From: a virus
IMG/VR virus record: IMGVR_UViG_3300046355_000213
Span: 1-64,000 of that record
Direction: 5' to 3' (one strand)
DNA: 64,000 nt
Part shown: one piece after another, positions 7,038-15,377 of the stretch
How positions within the stretch are numbered: position 1 is the stretch's first letter
How the letters are laid out: the number at the start of each line of letters is the position of its first letter
Notes under the pieces: generated by a model
Database searches by the model: none
Told to the model about the DNA's origin: nothing
What the model saw: the letters and a program-made list of their open reading frames with translations, nothing else
Position numbers and translations under genes: made by a program

Positions 7038-7211
7038 ATGGCCAACATTATTCAGGAGTTAATTTGTAAAGGTCCTCTTGAAGAAGTCAGAGACCTAAAA
7101 GCCAAAGTGTTGAAGTTAGAAGACAAGTTGCAGAAAAAGCAACACGACATCAACAAGACAAATGCCTTTTATAAGAACAAAATCAGAGAGTTAAAGGCAG
7201 CTAAGCGTTAG
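7038..7211 (+). CDS. Small coiled-coil protein (57 aa)
   Basis: Starts two bases after the previous stop. After a short N-terminus the whole product is a charged heptad-like helix (EEVRDLKAKVLKLEDKLQKK ... KNKIRELKAAKR), predicted to be a coiled coil. Too small for function prediction; it may dimerise or bind a partner. Confidence 0.55.
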   Translation: MANIIQELICKGPLEEVRDLKAKVLKLEDKLQKKQHDINKTNAFYKNKIRELKAAKR

Positions 7212-7241
7212 TCTATAGCGCTATAATCCACAGTACCGGTG

Positions 7242-7279
7242 TTGTAGAGTTTGTTGGTAAGTTGTAGAGGTTATATTTG
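7242..7279 (+). promoter_or_regulatory. Promoter-like region with TTGTAGAG pair
   Basis: TTGTAGAG occurs at 7242-7249 and 7262-7269 (20 bases apart), followed by TATATTTG at 7272-7279, an exact TAnnTTTG -7 box with a TTTG at 7250-7253 upstream (18 bases of spacing). The gene starts at 7302. Confidence 0.55.
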
Positions 7280-7301
7280 TATAACCGTACTATGATTACC
7301 C

Positions 7302-7577
7302 ATGCTTTATCAACTCCCCAATGGCCGTGTAATAGAAATGTCAACAGAGCAATTCTGTGACATGACTGATGATGACTTCGAGTATCTCATTGCCAATAAT
7401 TTTGGTGAAGAAGTAGAAGATCCATTCTTTGGCTCCGTGTTAACCGGTAGTAAGTCTAAATCCATACTGGACACTTTTCCAGATGTACCTGCAGAGGTAA
7501 TGAAAGACTTGACCCAGATCACAGACCAGGAAAAGCTCCTGAATCCTGACATAGACTACAACAGTCAGGAAGACTAA
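7302..7577 (+). CDS. Acidic hypothetical protein (91 aa)
   Basis: Strongly acidic (DMTDDDFEYL, GEEVEDPFF, NPDIDYNSQED), with helix-forming C-terminal half. Own promoter-like leader upstream. Acidic early phage proteins often mimic DNA or bind host proteins, but nothing specific is visible here. Confidence 0.6.
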   Translation: MLYQLPNGRVIEMSTEQFCDMTDDDFEYLIANNFGEEVEDPFFGSVLTGSKSKSILDTFPDVPAEVMKDLTQITDQEKLLNPDIDYNSQED

Positions 7578-7670
7578 TTCACACACACACTTTGTATGAT
7601 AACCCCACACTGGTACGTAACTGTACTGGTGCGGGCTTGTATTGTTTAAAAACTAAAAATTAAGAAAACC

Positions 7671-8159
7671 ATGTCACAGAAAGTAAAAGTAGCCGGAGAT
7701 GAGTTCGGCAATGTTATCAATGTATCTGAGAACAATCCTGAGTACGGCTATGTACGTATCACTCAGCAGGTGAATGTAATCACTGAGGACGGATGGTTCC
7801 GCCCAACCCGCAGAAGTGCTTTGCTTAAAGGTAAGATTACTGACCTTCAGGCAGGTAACTTCAATGTTAACCAGGAATTGCCTGGTAAGATCATTGTAAA
7901 GGAGTCCTTGGTTCCTTTTAACCAGATCAACCCTGACCAACACTTAAAGATTGCCGGTGATACTGGTATTATCTGCCGTGTTGATGATCAGCCAATCTAC
8001 CGCGACACCTTCTACACCATGAACCCGGAAGCACAGGATATCCTGATTATGCACGACGAGTCATGCCGTGAGGAGATCCGCCAGGTAGGCGCTGCCACTC
8101 GTACACTCATGAAAAACAGTGTATTGAACAAGATGGTAGTTGAAGAAGCACAGTTGTAA
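7671..8159 (+). CDS. Hypothetical protein, probably highly expressed (162 aa)
   Basis: Beta-rich N-terminal two thirds (YVRITQQVNVI, GKITDLQAGNF, GKIIVKESLVPF) and a helical C-terminus (REEIRQVGAATRTLMKN). It stands alone: a 93-base leader with TTTGTATGAT (7591) lies upstream and a strong terminator lies downstream, the arrangement of a monocistronic, abundantly made protein. No family recognised; DNA-binding, SSB-like or decoy roles are all possible. Confidence 0.65.
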   Translation: MSQKVKVAGDEFGNVINVSENNPEYGYVRITQQVNVITEDGWFRPTRRSALLKGKITDLQAGNFNVNQELPGKIIVKESLVPFNQINPDQHLKIAGDTGIICRVDDQPIYRDTFYTMNPEAQDILIMHDESCREEIRQVGAATRTLMKNSVLNKMVVEEAQL

Positions 8160-8191
8160 GATTGATTTTTCATACATTTTTTGTAAAAAAG

Positions 8192-8219
8192 GGGGTGGCT
8201 TTGCTGCCCCTATTTTTTT
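8192..8219 (+). terminator. Rho-independent terminator
   Basis: Stem GGGGTGGC / GCTGCCCC with two wobble pairs, loop TTT, followed by TATTTTTTT. Ends the single-gene transcript of 7671-8159. Confidence 0.85.
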
Positions 8220-8229
8220 GTATAAATAG

Positions 8230-8291
8230 TTGAAGAACTCCTTGCATTATTTGTAGAACTTACTTATTTTTAACCCCTTTATCTGTAGAAG
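8230..8291 (+). promoter_or_regulatory. Promoter-like repeats
   Basis: TTGAAGAAC (8230-8238) and TTGTAGAAC (8251-8259) are 21 bases apart, with a third variant CTGTAGAAG at 8283-8291 just before the start codon at 8294. Same family as the repeats before 7302, 13090 (minus), 25745 and 26881. Confidence 0.5.
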
Positions 8292-8293
8292 TC

Positions 8294-8833
8294 ATGAGAC
8301 ACTTTAATCCTAACAAAGCTGTACAAGCCACCAAGAATGGAATCATCATTAGCTATGCTGATGAGAAAAAATCTACAATGGTACATTATGACCGTACCCT
8401 TATTCAACAACAGCAGTTGCACGGTAATAACCGTAGCACCCGGCAGTACCAACCCCAGGATATCCCTTTCAATGATCTGCAACAGTTCATCTACCGGAAA
8501 GCACTCTATGGACTGGCTGTCTACAAGCCTCAGGATGTAAAGAACCTGGAGCGCAAAGAAAAGTTTGAGATCATCAAGTTGCAGCGTAAAGCCCAGCATG
8601 TGATCAACGTGTTCAAGTTAGATACTATCAACCAAATGGTCAAAGGACTCTTTGGAAAGTACTTCTGGAACTCAGACCAAGGCAAAGAGTTTGTAGACGA
8701 AAAGTATACAGACTACAACGAAGTCTGCAGCATGAGCTTTAAAGATCTTGGGATCAATAAGCACATGGTTGCCCAAAAATTAATTGAAGCCAAGGTATTA
8801 CCTGTTGACTTCTTTCAACTGGTTGCTGCATGA
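8294..8833 (+). CDS. Hypothetical protein (179 aa)
   Basis: Helical, Gln-rich protein with a charged central helix (DVKNLERKEKFEIIKLQRKAQ) and a C-terminal globular helical region. No recognised motif. First gene of a long + strand operon that continues to the SF2 helicase; overlaps the HNH gene by 4 bases. Confidence 0.6.
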   Translation: MRHFNPNKAVQATKNGIIISYADEKKSTMVHYDRTLIQQQQLHGNNRSTRQYQPQDIPFNDLQQFIYRKALYGLAVYKPQDVKNLERKEKFEIIKLQRKAQHVINVFKLDTINQMVKGLFGKYFWNSDQGKEFVDEKYTDYNEVCSMSFKDLGINKHMVAQKLIEAKVLPVDFFQLVAA

Positions 8834-9252
8834 TACAACGCAAGTTAAAAAAATGTGCAGGATGCAGCCAGGAGAAAGTCATCTGGAAAGCCCATGGCAA
8901 AGAAAAGTATTGCAAGGAGTGCTGGCTTAGCCAGTCTCCTGCAAAACCTTTGGCTAAACCAACAAGTAAGCCAAATGCAGTCAGTCAGAAGATGAAGCAG
9001 ACAATGAGTGTGTATGAAAAGAAAAGAGTCGCATTTCTTGCCCTGCACCAGTATTGTCAAGCTTCTCTTCCCGACTGTAATGCAAGAGCAACAGATGTTC
9101 ACCACATGGCAGGCAGAGGGGAAAACCATAACAATATGGATACCTGGCTTGCAGTGTGCAGGACCTGTCACCAATGGATTGAGACCAACCCTGCAAAGGC
9201 AAGAGCCATGGGCTTTTCCCTATCAAGACTGGACAGTACAGAAAAAAACTAA
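8830..9252 (+). CDS. HNH endonuclease with N-terminal zinc ribbon
   Basis: Zinc ribbon C9-x2-C12 ... C28-x2-C31, a Lys/Pro-rich linker, then an HNH domain: C76, C83, H91-H92 (DVHHMAGR), N101-N102, and C110-x2-C113-H114 (CRTCHQW). The family nicks or cuts DNA with a single metal ion, with the first His as general base and the Asn positioning it. Standing in an operon of small early proteins rather than beside a terminase, it is more likely a DNA-processing or host-DNA nuclease than a packaging nuclease. Confidence 0.8.
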   Translation: MIQRKLKKCAGCSQEKVIWKAHGKEKYCKECWLSQSPAKPLAKPTSKPNAVSQKMKQTMSVYEKKRVAFLALHQYCQASLPDCNARATDVHHMAGRGENHNNMDTWLAVCRTCHQWIETNPAKARAMGFSLSRLDSTEKN

Positions 9253-9262
9253 AAACAGTAAA

Positions 9263-9646
9263 ATGTCGCATCCACTACACCATGCTATTTCTTCTGTGAA
9301 GACTCACGGAGGAGCAGTAGAAGATTACCTCCCACTCCATAACTGGTTTGATGAAACCAAGATGCACTATCCTGATATGAGACACAGAGCACTGCGTCAC
9401 CATGCAGAAGGTATATTCTGGGCAGAAGAAAAGTTCGGCGTGTTTATTATTAACTCCAAGGGTAAAATGGTTCCTACCAGGGTTCTTGGAGAACAACATG
9501 TAAAAGAAGACTTAGGGTTTATCCCTACCATCAAGGACTACCTTGATAACATGAACACCGTAGGCTGGATGTTTAAGCCAGGTGATGGCCGTAAGGTCCT
9601 TAAAGAAATCAATGAGCAAAAGCTAGATCACGTAAAACTTGACTAA
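9263..9646 (+). CDS. DUF6915-like protein (127 aa)
   Basis: Begins MSHPLHHAISSVKTHGG and contains YLPLHNWFDETK, RHRALRHHAEGIFWAEEKFG and LGEQHVKEDLGFIPTIKDYL. This set of histidine-rich blocks is that of a small, widespread phage and bacterial family that I recall as DUF6915; its function is unknown. The many conserved His residues suggest metal binding or nucleic-acid processing. Start chosen at ATG 9263, 8 bases after the HNH stop; the frame is open further upstream, but that stretch lies over the HNH gene in another frame. Confidence 0.7.
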   Translation: MSHPLHHAISSVKTHGGAVEDYLPLHNWFDETKMHYPDMRHRALRHHAEGIFWAEEKFGVFIINSKGKMVPTRVLGEQHVKEDLGFIPTIKDYLDNMNTVGWMFKPGDGRKVLKEINEQKLDHVKLD

Positions 9647-9647
9647 T

Positions 9648-10340
9648 ATGAGTGAAATAAAAGAAGTAACGCTGAGTGACGTAAGAGCCTGGGCAAAAAA
9701 ACTGCATGAAGATGGTAACACCTTAGTTCTTCACTGGGACGGTGGTGGAGACTCTGGTTGGGTTCACTTTGAAGTTGATGGAAGAGATTTATCAACACCT
9801 GAGATAGAGTTCCTTATAAACTGGTGTTATGACGAACTGGACTACGGCTCTTGGGCTGGTGAATTTAGTGCCAGCGGTGAAGCTGTTTACAACCCGGAAG
9901 AAGAAGCCTTTATTGGTATAGACTGTTACAGTACAGAAGAATATGTATCTATCAATGATGAAGATGCTATTGTATTTATAGTACCTGCTTCTATCAAAGT
10001 AGACAGTGTAGAAATTAATATCGAAGCTGACGGAGATGAAGCAAACATCAATGTGGAAATCAGGATTACACACGGTTTCAAAACTCCGGAGTACCGAGCT
10101 ATTGAGACTAAGCTTCAAGAAGAAATTGAGGCTAAGTACTACCAAATTGTAGACAAGTACTGCAAAAATGGAGAAAGCTTCACCCCTGCCAGCTGTAACC
10201 GGTTATTTACAAAGGAAGAGATGATCTTGGAAGACAACGGACAGCACTGGGTATTAAAATGGGATGATGCAGATGTCAACCATTGGGAAAAAGAGGACAA
10301 AGATATTGTGTTAAGCTTAAAAGATAATGAAGATGAGTAA
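9648..10340 (+). CDS. Acidic hypothetical protein (230 aa)
   Basis: Very acidic, beta-rich protein (VDSVEINIEADGDEANINVEIRI) ending in a charged tail. It contains two segments with a His-Trp-Asp pattern (LHWDGGGDSG, LKWDDADVNHW). No recognised family. Start is the ATG one base after the previous stop; a TTG nine bases earlier is also in frame. Confidence 0.6.
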   Translation: MSEIKEVTLSDVRAWAKKLHEDGNTLVLHWDGGGDSGWVHFEVDGRDLSTPEIEFLINWCYDELDYGSWAGEFSASGEAVYNPEEEAFIGIDCYSTEEYVSINDEDAIVFIVPASIKVDSVEINIEADGDEANINVEIRITHGFKTPEYRAIETKLQEEIEAKYYQIVDKYCKNGESFTPASCNRLFTKEEMILEDNGQHWVLKWDDADVNHWEKEDKDIVLSLKDNEDE

Positions 10341-11076
10341 ACTAGCAGAGTACGAATATATCGTAGCGGGCTATGGCGGGTTTACCCTGACAGAAGCTAT
10401 GCAGTTATGGAAGACAAAGTACCGTGATGATATCCGGGACTTTTATAAGGAGGTGTGTAACCACCCTTCTATGGATGAGCTCAAAGACTATGTCACAGAA
10501 ATGTGGGACAGCATTGAGCAGGTTGATGCTACCAAAGCTTTTCAACAGCAAAATGTAGAAAAGCGTAGGGCATTCTTTGATGCAATCGGTGTAGCACGCT
10601 TGATGGATGAAATCAAACCTGAGTTACTGGATAGACAAGTCATTGTTAAAAAGCGTATGGGCTGGGATGAAAATAACAAGCAGGTAGAGCGTGAGTTCGA
10701 AGATGTGTATGAGTTGTACCTGGTTCCCAGAGAGAAGCTCTATGCAGGTATTACTGAACGTTGGTTCATGGGTAATGAAGATGCTTATGTAGTCCGCTGC
10801 TGGTGTACAACTACGAACAGAGAGTACTGGATCTTCACTGACCGCACTCAGTTTAATATGCAACGTTATAACAATGAGACCAAGCAATGGGCCAAGACTA
10901 CACCAGATGCCATCCAAGGTATTGCCTGGACTATCCGTATTGATGTAAAAGACCCGGAGCGTATTTACCGCCAGGGTGATATCATTGTAGTGAAGCATGC
11001 TCCTGATGCTGAGAAGGTAGAACCCTACCACTTGAGCAAAGAGCAGTACTTAGAATTAATGTATTCAGAAAGTTAA
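10327..11076 (+). CDS. Hypothetical protein (249 aa)
   Basis: Alpha/beta protein with a Trp/Tyr-rich C-terminal half (ERWFMGNEDAYVVRCWCTTTNREYWIF). Two nearby ATGs (10327 and 10333) both overlap the end of the previous gene; either may be used. No recognised motif. Confidence 0.6.
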   Translation: MKMSKLAEYEYIVAGYGGFTLTEAMQLWKTKYRDDIRDFYKEVCNHPSMDELKDYVTEMWDSIEQVDATKAFQQQNVEKRRAFFDAIGVARLMDEIKPELLDRQVIVKKRMGWDENNKQVEREFEDVYELYLVPREKLYAGITERWFMGNEDAYVVRCWCTTTNREYWIFTDRTQFNMQRYNNETKQWAKTTPDAIQGIAWTIRIDVKDPERIYRQGDIIVVKHAPDAEKVEPYHLSKEQYLELMYSES

Positions 11077-11087
11077 ACAACCCCTAT

Positions 11088-11336
11088 ATGAAACAGAAAG
11101 CAAAAAGAGTGGTACTTGGTGAAGGAGAAATCTTTGGCCATAAGCACATCCTGGTGTCTGACAAAGACATTGAGTTTGAAAAGACAGCTGAAGCTTTACG
11201 CTTTGAGCTGCAAGGCACTGGTATACTAAGCCATGATGAACATGCTAAGATGGTGTTTCCGCAAGGAAGCTACACAAGCTATAATCAGGTAGAGTTAAAT
11301 CCTTTTGATGGCACCGTTCAAAGAGTATTTGACTAA
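11088..11336 (+). CDS. Small cupin-like phage protein (82 aa)
   Basis: Carries the pattern GEGEIFGHKHIL ... HDEHAKMVFPQGSYTSYNQVE ... VFD, which matches a small family found in many phages with a G-H-x-H and later H-x-E-H plus a Q-E/V-E-Y-like strand. The paired histidines suggest a metal-binding double-stranded beta helix (inference). The gene runs into the helicase gene with a one-base TAATG overlap, so the two are coupled. Confidence 0.65.
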   Translation: MKQKAKRVVLGEGEIFGHKHILVSDKDIEFEKTAEALRFELQGTGILSHDEHAKMVFPQGSYTSYNQVELNPFDGTVQRVFD

Positions 11337-12445
11337 TGGACAAAAGACAGCAAATTATTGAGGAAGCCCTCAACGCTGTTACACAAAGAAAAAGATCAAC
11401 AGCAGCCCTTAGTATGGGAGTCGGTAAGACTTTCCTGGGGCTGCGGTTCATCTCTTATCACCAAGCGTTGGTACTACACCAGCTGCGTGTATTGGTAGTA
11501 GCTCCTAAACTCACCATATTTAAAACGTGGGAGGAAGAAGCTGTAAAGTTTAACATGGCAGAGCTTCTGACTGATATGACTTTTACAACCTATCTGTCGC
11601 TGCATAAACTTGACCCCAGCCACTATGATATTGTCATTATGGACGAGTGCCACAGTTTAAAGTATAGTCACCAACCCTTCCTGGCAAACTTCAAAGGTAT
11701 TACCCTGGGACTGACCGGTACACCTCCAAGGTATGGCCGCTCAGAAAAAGGACAAATGGTCCAGCAGTTCTGTCCTGTAGCGTATACCTACATCACAGAT
11801 GACGCTGTTGAGGACAAAATCCTCAATGACTACCGCATTTATGTACACCTGGTACAACTCAGCAGTTCCATGAACCTGAAGGTAAACCTGAAAGCTCAGC
11901 AGTTTACTACCTCAGAGCAAAAGAACTATGACTACTGGACCAAAAGGTTACATGAAGCACCTTCTAAAAAGATGGAACAGATAGCCTCCGTAATGAGAAT
12001 GCGGGCCATGATGGACTACACCAGCAAGGAGCACTATGCTGCTCACCTGATGGGTACCATTGAGGAAAAATGCTTACTGTTCTGTAATACTCAGGACCAG
12101 GCTGATAAGCTTTGTGAACACAGCTACCACAGCAACAACGAGTTCAGTGATCTGCACCTGGATGCATTCAAGAAAGGACGGATACTACAGCTTAGCTGTG
12201 TGTCCCAGCTCAACGAAGGTGTAACTATTCCAGGACTAAGAGCTGGCGTCATCATGCACGCCTATGGTAATGAAAGAAAGAGTGCACAACGCATAGGACG
12301 ACTACTCAGGTTAAACCCTGATGATGTAGCCACTGTGCATATACTCTGCTATCAGGATACCGTAGACGAACGCTGGGTGAAGGAAGCCCTCAAAGACCTG
12401 GACCAGGAAAAGATCAAGTATCTACAAGTAACAAAAACAGCATGA
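11336..12445 (+). CDS. SF2 DNA/RNA helicase
   Basis: 369 residues with the superfamily 2 motifs: I SMGVGKT (residues 26-32), Ia VVAPKL, II DECH (103-106), III LTGTPP, a motif V-like LNEGVTIPG and VI QRIGRLLR near residue 320. Short relative to most SNF2/DEAD proteins; it has both RecA domains but little more. crAss-like phages regularly encode such an SF2/SNF2-type helicase near the UDG and replication genes. Expected to remodel or unwind nucleic acid during replication or transcription. Overlaps the next gene by 4 bases. Confidence 0.85.
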   Translation: MDKRQQIIEEALNAVTQRKRSTAALSMGVGKTFLGLRFISYHQALVLHQLRVLVVAPKLTIFKTWEEEAVKFNMAELLTDMTFTTYLSLHKLDPSHYDIVIMDECHSLKYSHQPFLANFKGITLGLTGTPPRYGRSEKGQMVQQFCPVAYTYITDDAVEDKILNDYRIYVHLVQLSSSMNLKVNLKAQQFTTSEQKNYDYWTKRLHEAPSKKMEQIASVMRMRAMMDYTSKEHYAAHLMGTIEEKCLLFCNTQDQADKLCEHSYHSNNEFSDLHLDAFKKGRILQLSCVSQLNEGVTIPGLRAGVIMHAYGNERKSAQRIGRLLRLNPDDVATVHILCYQDTVDERWVKEALKDLDQEKIKYLQVTKTA

Positions 12446-12822
12446 AATCATTTATTGGTAAAATGGTAAAGAAGGGTACAGCATTCCAGCCTGCTAACAA
12501 GCGGGACCTGGAGCTGTACACCCTTTTTCTTGCCTGCCTGGAAGAAGGCACGTACGTAGACGTATACATGGAGATCAATGATCCCAACGGTACCCTGGCC
12601 CAGCTTGCAAAGTTACATGCGATGATCAGGGAACTATCCCTGCACACCGGTGAGAACTTTAGCGACATGAAGGTACACATCAAGGACCGGGCAGGACTTA
12701 TCACCAAGGAAGGTGGTAACATCCATGTAAAGAGTTTCAAAGATTGCAGTAAGCTTGAACTAAGCCTGGCTATTCAAGCCTGCATCACCTTGGGTGAAGA
12801 TATTAATTGCCGAGTTCACTAG
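12442..12822 (+). CDS. Hypothetical protein, possibly recombination accessory (126 aa)
   Basis: Contains LHAMIRELSLHTGENFSDMK and a later KSFKDCSKLELSLAIQAC, a helical pattern that recalls small phage proteins grouped with NinB-like recombination accessories; the resemblance is weak. ATGA-coupled to the SF2 helicase. Its 3' end overlaps the convergent gene 12803-13090 by 20 bases. Confidence 0.5.
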   Translation: MKSFIGKMVKKGTAFQPANKRDLELYTLFLACLEEGTYVDVYMEINDPNGTLAQLAKLHAMIRELSLHTGENFSDMKVHIKDRAGLITKEGGNIHVKSFKDCSKLELSLAIQACITLGEDINCRVH

Positions 12823-13090
12823 GGTCCCTGTAATCCACTAAGTTCTTAGCGATTGCAGTTTCCTCTATGCCTTTAAGCAGGCTGATCACGGTAATGTAAT
12901 GTTTCATCCAGAGTTCACTTTCAGGAGCATCCTGCTGCATAGCAGTATTGAGTGCTTCCAGTTGTTCGGGAGTCTTGTCAGCTACTAAGAACATAGACAG
13001 TTCATAAAGCCTTTTGATGTAACCAGTACCTAGTTCTATAGGGACCATTGTGTCCTTTTTAAGGACCGGGATGCCATTTGGGTTGCTCAT
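12803..13090 (-). CDS. Isolated helical protein on opposite strand (95 aa)
   Basis: Starts at ATG 13090 (MSNPNGIPVLKKD...) and is mostly helical (IKRLYELSMFLVADKTPEQL, YITVISLLKGIEETAI). It is the only minus-strand gene between the integrase and the lysis block, lying head-to-tail against the preceding operon and back-to-back with the UDG gene. An upstream in-frame ATG at 13123 would start within the promoter repeats, so 13090 is preferred. No family recognised; its isolated position and own promoter suggest a regulator or moron gene. Confidence 0.55.
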   Translation of the reverse strand: MSNPNGIPVLKKDTMVPIELGTGYIKRLYELSMFLVADKTPEQLEALNTAMQQDAPESELWMKHYITVISLLKGIEETAIAKNLVDYRDPSELGN

Positions 13091-13104
13091 AAGATGTACA
13101 AAGA

Positions 13105-13132
13105 TTTCTACAAATATAAACAAGTTCTACAA
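13105..13132 (-). promoter_or_regulatory. Minus-strand promoter with TTGTAGA pair
   Basis: Reading the minus strand, TTGTAGAAC (13132-13124) and TTGTAGAAA (13113-13105) are 19 bases apart, and the second copy is preceded by TATA so that it forms TATATTTG, a perfect TAnnTTTG -7 box. The start codon of 12803-13090 lies 15 bases downstream. The start codon of the UDG gene on the other strand touches the outer repeat. Confidence 0.6.
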
Positions 13133-13854
13133 TGAATGCAATACAAGTTGATATTCAAGCTGTTCAAGAAAAACTGGTGGACAAACTGCGTCCATCAGGT
13201 TGGGCAGACAAACTAAAAGCTTTCATCATGACAGAAGACTTTGCAGATATCCTGCAAAAGCTAAAAGTCATGAGAGATGAAGACAAACGGTTTACCCCTC
13301 CCCTCAAAGATGTCTTTGCTGCCTTTGAACAGTGCCCGTACCAAAACCTAAAGGTGGTGGTGATTGGACAAGATCCCTACCCTCAATTAGGGGTAGCAGA
13401 CGGCATTGCATTTTCCTGTGGAAAAACCATGGCCATGCAACCTTCTTTAAAATATTTACTGGAAGCTGTAGAAGACACCGTCTATGCAGGCTTTCCTACA
13501 CAGGAAGACCCTAACCTGGCCCGCTGGGCTAACCAGGGTGTACTACTACTGAATACGGCACTGACCGTAGAAGTGAACAAAGTGGGTTCACACTATGACC
13601 TATGGCAACCCTTTATTGCCTATGTAATTGATATCCTGTCCTGGAACAACCCAGGGCTTATCTGGATATTCATGGGTAAGAAGGCCCAGGAGCTGGAGAG
13701 CTTGGTAAGTAGTAACCACTACAAGTTTGAGATCTCACACCCTGCCAGTGCAGCTTATCAAAAAGCCAGCAAGTGGGAATGCGAAGACGTTTTTAACAAG
13801 ACAAACAAAATACTGGAGGCCAACAACGGCAGTTCATTTAAAATTCAATGGTAA
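13132..13854 (+). CDS. ung: Uracil-DNA glycosylase, family 1
   Basis: Motif A is GQDPYP (residues 79-84, catalytic D81), followed by GIAFSC, LLLNTALTV (138-146) and the His motif HPAS (H203), which replaces the common HPSP. The enzyme flips out and removes uracil from DNA. 240 residues, normal for the family. UDG is a regular member of crAss-like phage genomes. Together with the dUTPase at 37472 it argues that this phage keeps uracil out of its DNA. The N-terminus is rich in Gln/Asp/Val helices. Confidence 0.93.
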   Translation: MNAIQVDIQAVQEKLVDKLRPSGWADKLKAFIMTEDFADILQKLKVMRDEDKRFTPPLKDVFAAFEQCPYQNLKVVVIGQDPYPQLGVADGIAFSCGKTMAMQPSLKYLLEAVEDTVYAGFPTQEDPNLARWANQGVLLLNTALTVEVNKVGSHYDLWQPFIAYVIDILSWNNPGLIWIFMGKKAQELESLVSSNHYKFEISHPASAAYQKASKWECEDVFNKTNKILEANNGSSFKIQW

Positions 13855-13857
13855 GTT

Positions 13858-14223
13858 ATGACACAAAACAAAACCAACCGCGTAGAGCTCTTTGTGAGCA
13901 CCTTATTAGAAGACCTTAAAGGTGGTCTGTCATGGTACAAAAAAGATGACCAGGGCTTTGGCTCCGTCCAGCAAAAGTATGACGCCTCAGACAGTGAGGT
14001 ATTGGCTATTAAGAATCACCCTGCCCTTAAAAATGCAGAGCCTGTGTTCCGCGTCTTTGTGGTCATTGATGACACCAAGGAAGCTAAGACAGAACGCAAG
14101 CGTGAAGAGGTTCCTGTTGCACAGCAGGAGCAGTTGTTTGCTGTTGAGCCTGAAGTATTCCAGGAACAACCAGACTACGAACATACTCCTGAAGCAGGGG
14201 TAGAAGAATTTTTGAGTTTATAA
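13858..14223 (+). CDS. Hypothetical protein (121 aa)
   Basis: Small protein with a C-terminal half rich in Glu, Gln and Pro (EEVPVAQQEQLFAVEPEVFQEQ), probably disordered. Lies three bases after UDG and ten bases before the MoxR-type ATPase. No recognised family. Confidence 0.55.
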   Translation: MTQNKTNRVELFVSTLLEDLKGGLSWYKKDDQGFGSVQQKYDASDSEVLAIKNHPALKNAEPVFRVFVVIDDTKEAKTERKREEVPVAQQEQLFAVEPEVFQEQPDYEHTPEAGVEEFLSL

Positions 14224-14232
14224 AAACACTTT

Positions 14233-15369
14233 ATGTACAAAAAAGAAATGGCTAAGAAAATTAAACAGACAACTGCAGAAGTAAGAAAGATCAACACCTC
14301 CTTGATAGGTAAGGAAGAAGTATTCAGAATGTTAAGTTTGGCAGAAGCTACCAGCTTGCCCTTATTATTGGAAGGCCCTCCGGGTGTAGCTAAGACCAAA
14401 GCGGTTATTGACTATGCTAAAGCATACTTGTTGAAAAGTGGTAAGGCTACCGAAGATGATTTCATGAGCAAAATCTTTATCCTGGAAACAGATGAAGGCA
14501 CTAAGCAATCAGAGATCAAAGGTATGCCTGATTTTGACAAGCTTTTCACGCAAAACAAGTATGAGCTCTTTGCTCCTATTGCCAATGCAGAGGTAGTGAT
14601 TATCAACGAGGTGGACAAAGCCAGTTCTGCTATCCGTAACGCGATGCTGGGTGTTATGGCAGAGAAGTTTCTTTTCTCTGGTAAACACAAGATCAAGTGT
14701 AACTGGAAACTCTTTGTAGGTACTTGTAATGAAATCCCTAAAGATGAGGTAGACTCTCCTTTCTGGGACCGTTTCATGCTGAAGATGGGCGTATCCCGTG
14801 TAGGTGCCGGTGAAATGGCTAAGTACTACAAGCAGGGAGACAAAGCCTATATCCAGGATATTAACATCAATGTGCCTTCTGTGGCTGAGATGGGCTCTGT
14901 GGCAGTGAGCACCAACAAGGTGGAGAAGTTTCTGGACGTAGGTTATACATCACTGTCTGACCGTACCCTGACTTTCGTACCTAAGTTGACTAAAGCAGTC
15001 AGCTATATCTGGGACTGCTCTGTTGACAAAGCATTGATCAAGGTAGCAGATATCATGATCGGCAATGGTGCAGGTACCAAGCTTGGTGAGAAGCTGACAT
15101 CTACTGAGATGAAGGTGATCTTTAACAAAATTGAGTTTCTTAAGAGCCACAATGAAAAACGTCAGCTTGACCTGGCAGTAGCCGAGATTGAGATGATGGT
15201 ACAAGGTTATGCTTCCAAAAACCTCCTTGACCAGGAGCAAATTGACGAGCTACAAACAACACTCCAGTACATGCTCAATGCACATCCGGCTAACAACCAG
15301 GGAGACATTGATGAAGAGATCCTGGAAGAGTTGATGGACGTAGACGTTGCAGATGCATCACCATTTTAA
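14233..15369 (+). CDS. MoxR-type AAA+ ATPase
   Basis: Walker A is GPPGVAKT (residues 48-55) and Walker B is VVIINEVD (121-128), with NE in place of DE. Sensor and lid segments follow: FVGTCNEIPKDE and the SFWDRF-type arginine segment (DSPFWDRFM). This is the MoxR clade of AAA+ proteins, which act with a VWA-domain partner encoded next door, as in RavA-ViaA; here the VWA gene begins 8 bases after the stop. Alternative start ATG 14248 (MAKKIK). Presumed role: ATP-driven assembly or remodelling of a protein or metal-enzyme complex during infection. Confidence 0.85.
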   Translation: MYKKEMAKKIKQTTAEVRKINTSLIGKEEVFRMLSLAEATSLPLLLEGPPGVAKTKAVIDYAKAYLLKSGKATEDDFMSKIFILETDEGTKQSEIKGMPDFDKLFTQNKYELFAPIANAEVVIINEVDKASSAIRNAMLGVMAEKFLFSGKHKIKCNWKLFVGTCNEIPKDEVDSPFWDRFMLKMGVSRVGAGEMAKYYKQGDKAYIQDININVPSVAEMGSVAVSTNKVEKFLDVGYTSLSDRTLTFVPKLTKAVSYIWDCSVDKALIKVADIMIGNGAGTKLGEKLTSTEMKVIFNKIEFLKSHNEKRQLDLAVAEIEMMVQGYASKNLLDQEQIDELQTTLQYMLNAHPANNQGDIDEEILEELMDVDVADASPF

Positions 15370-15377
15370 TAAACAAC

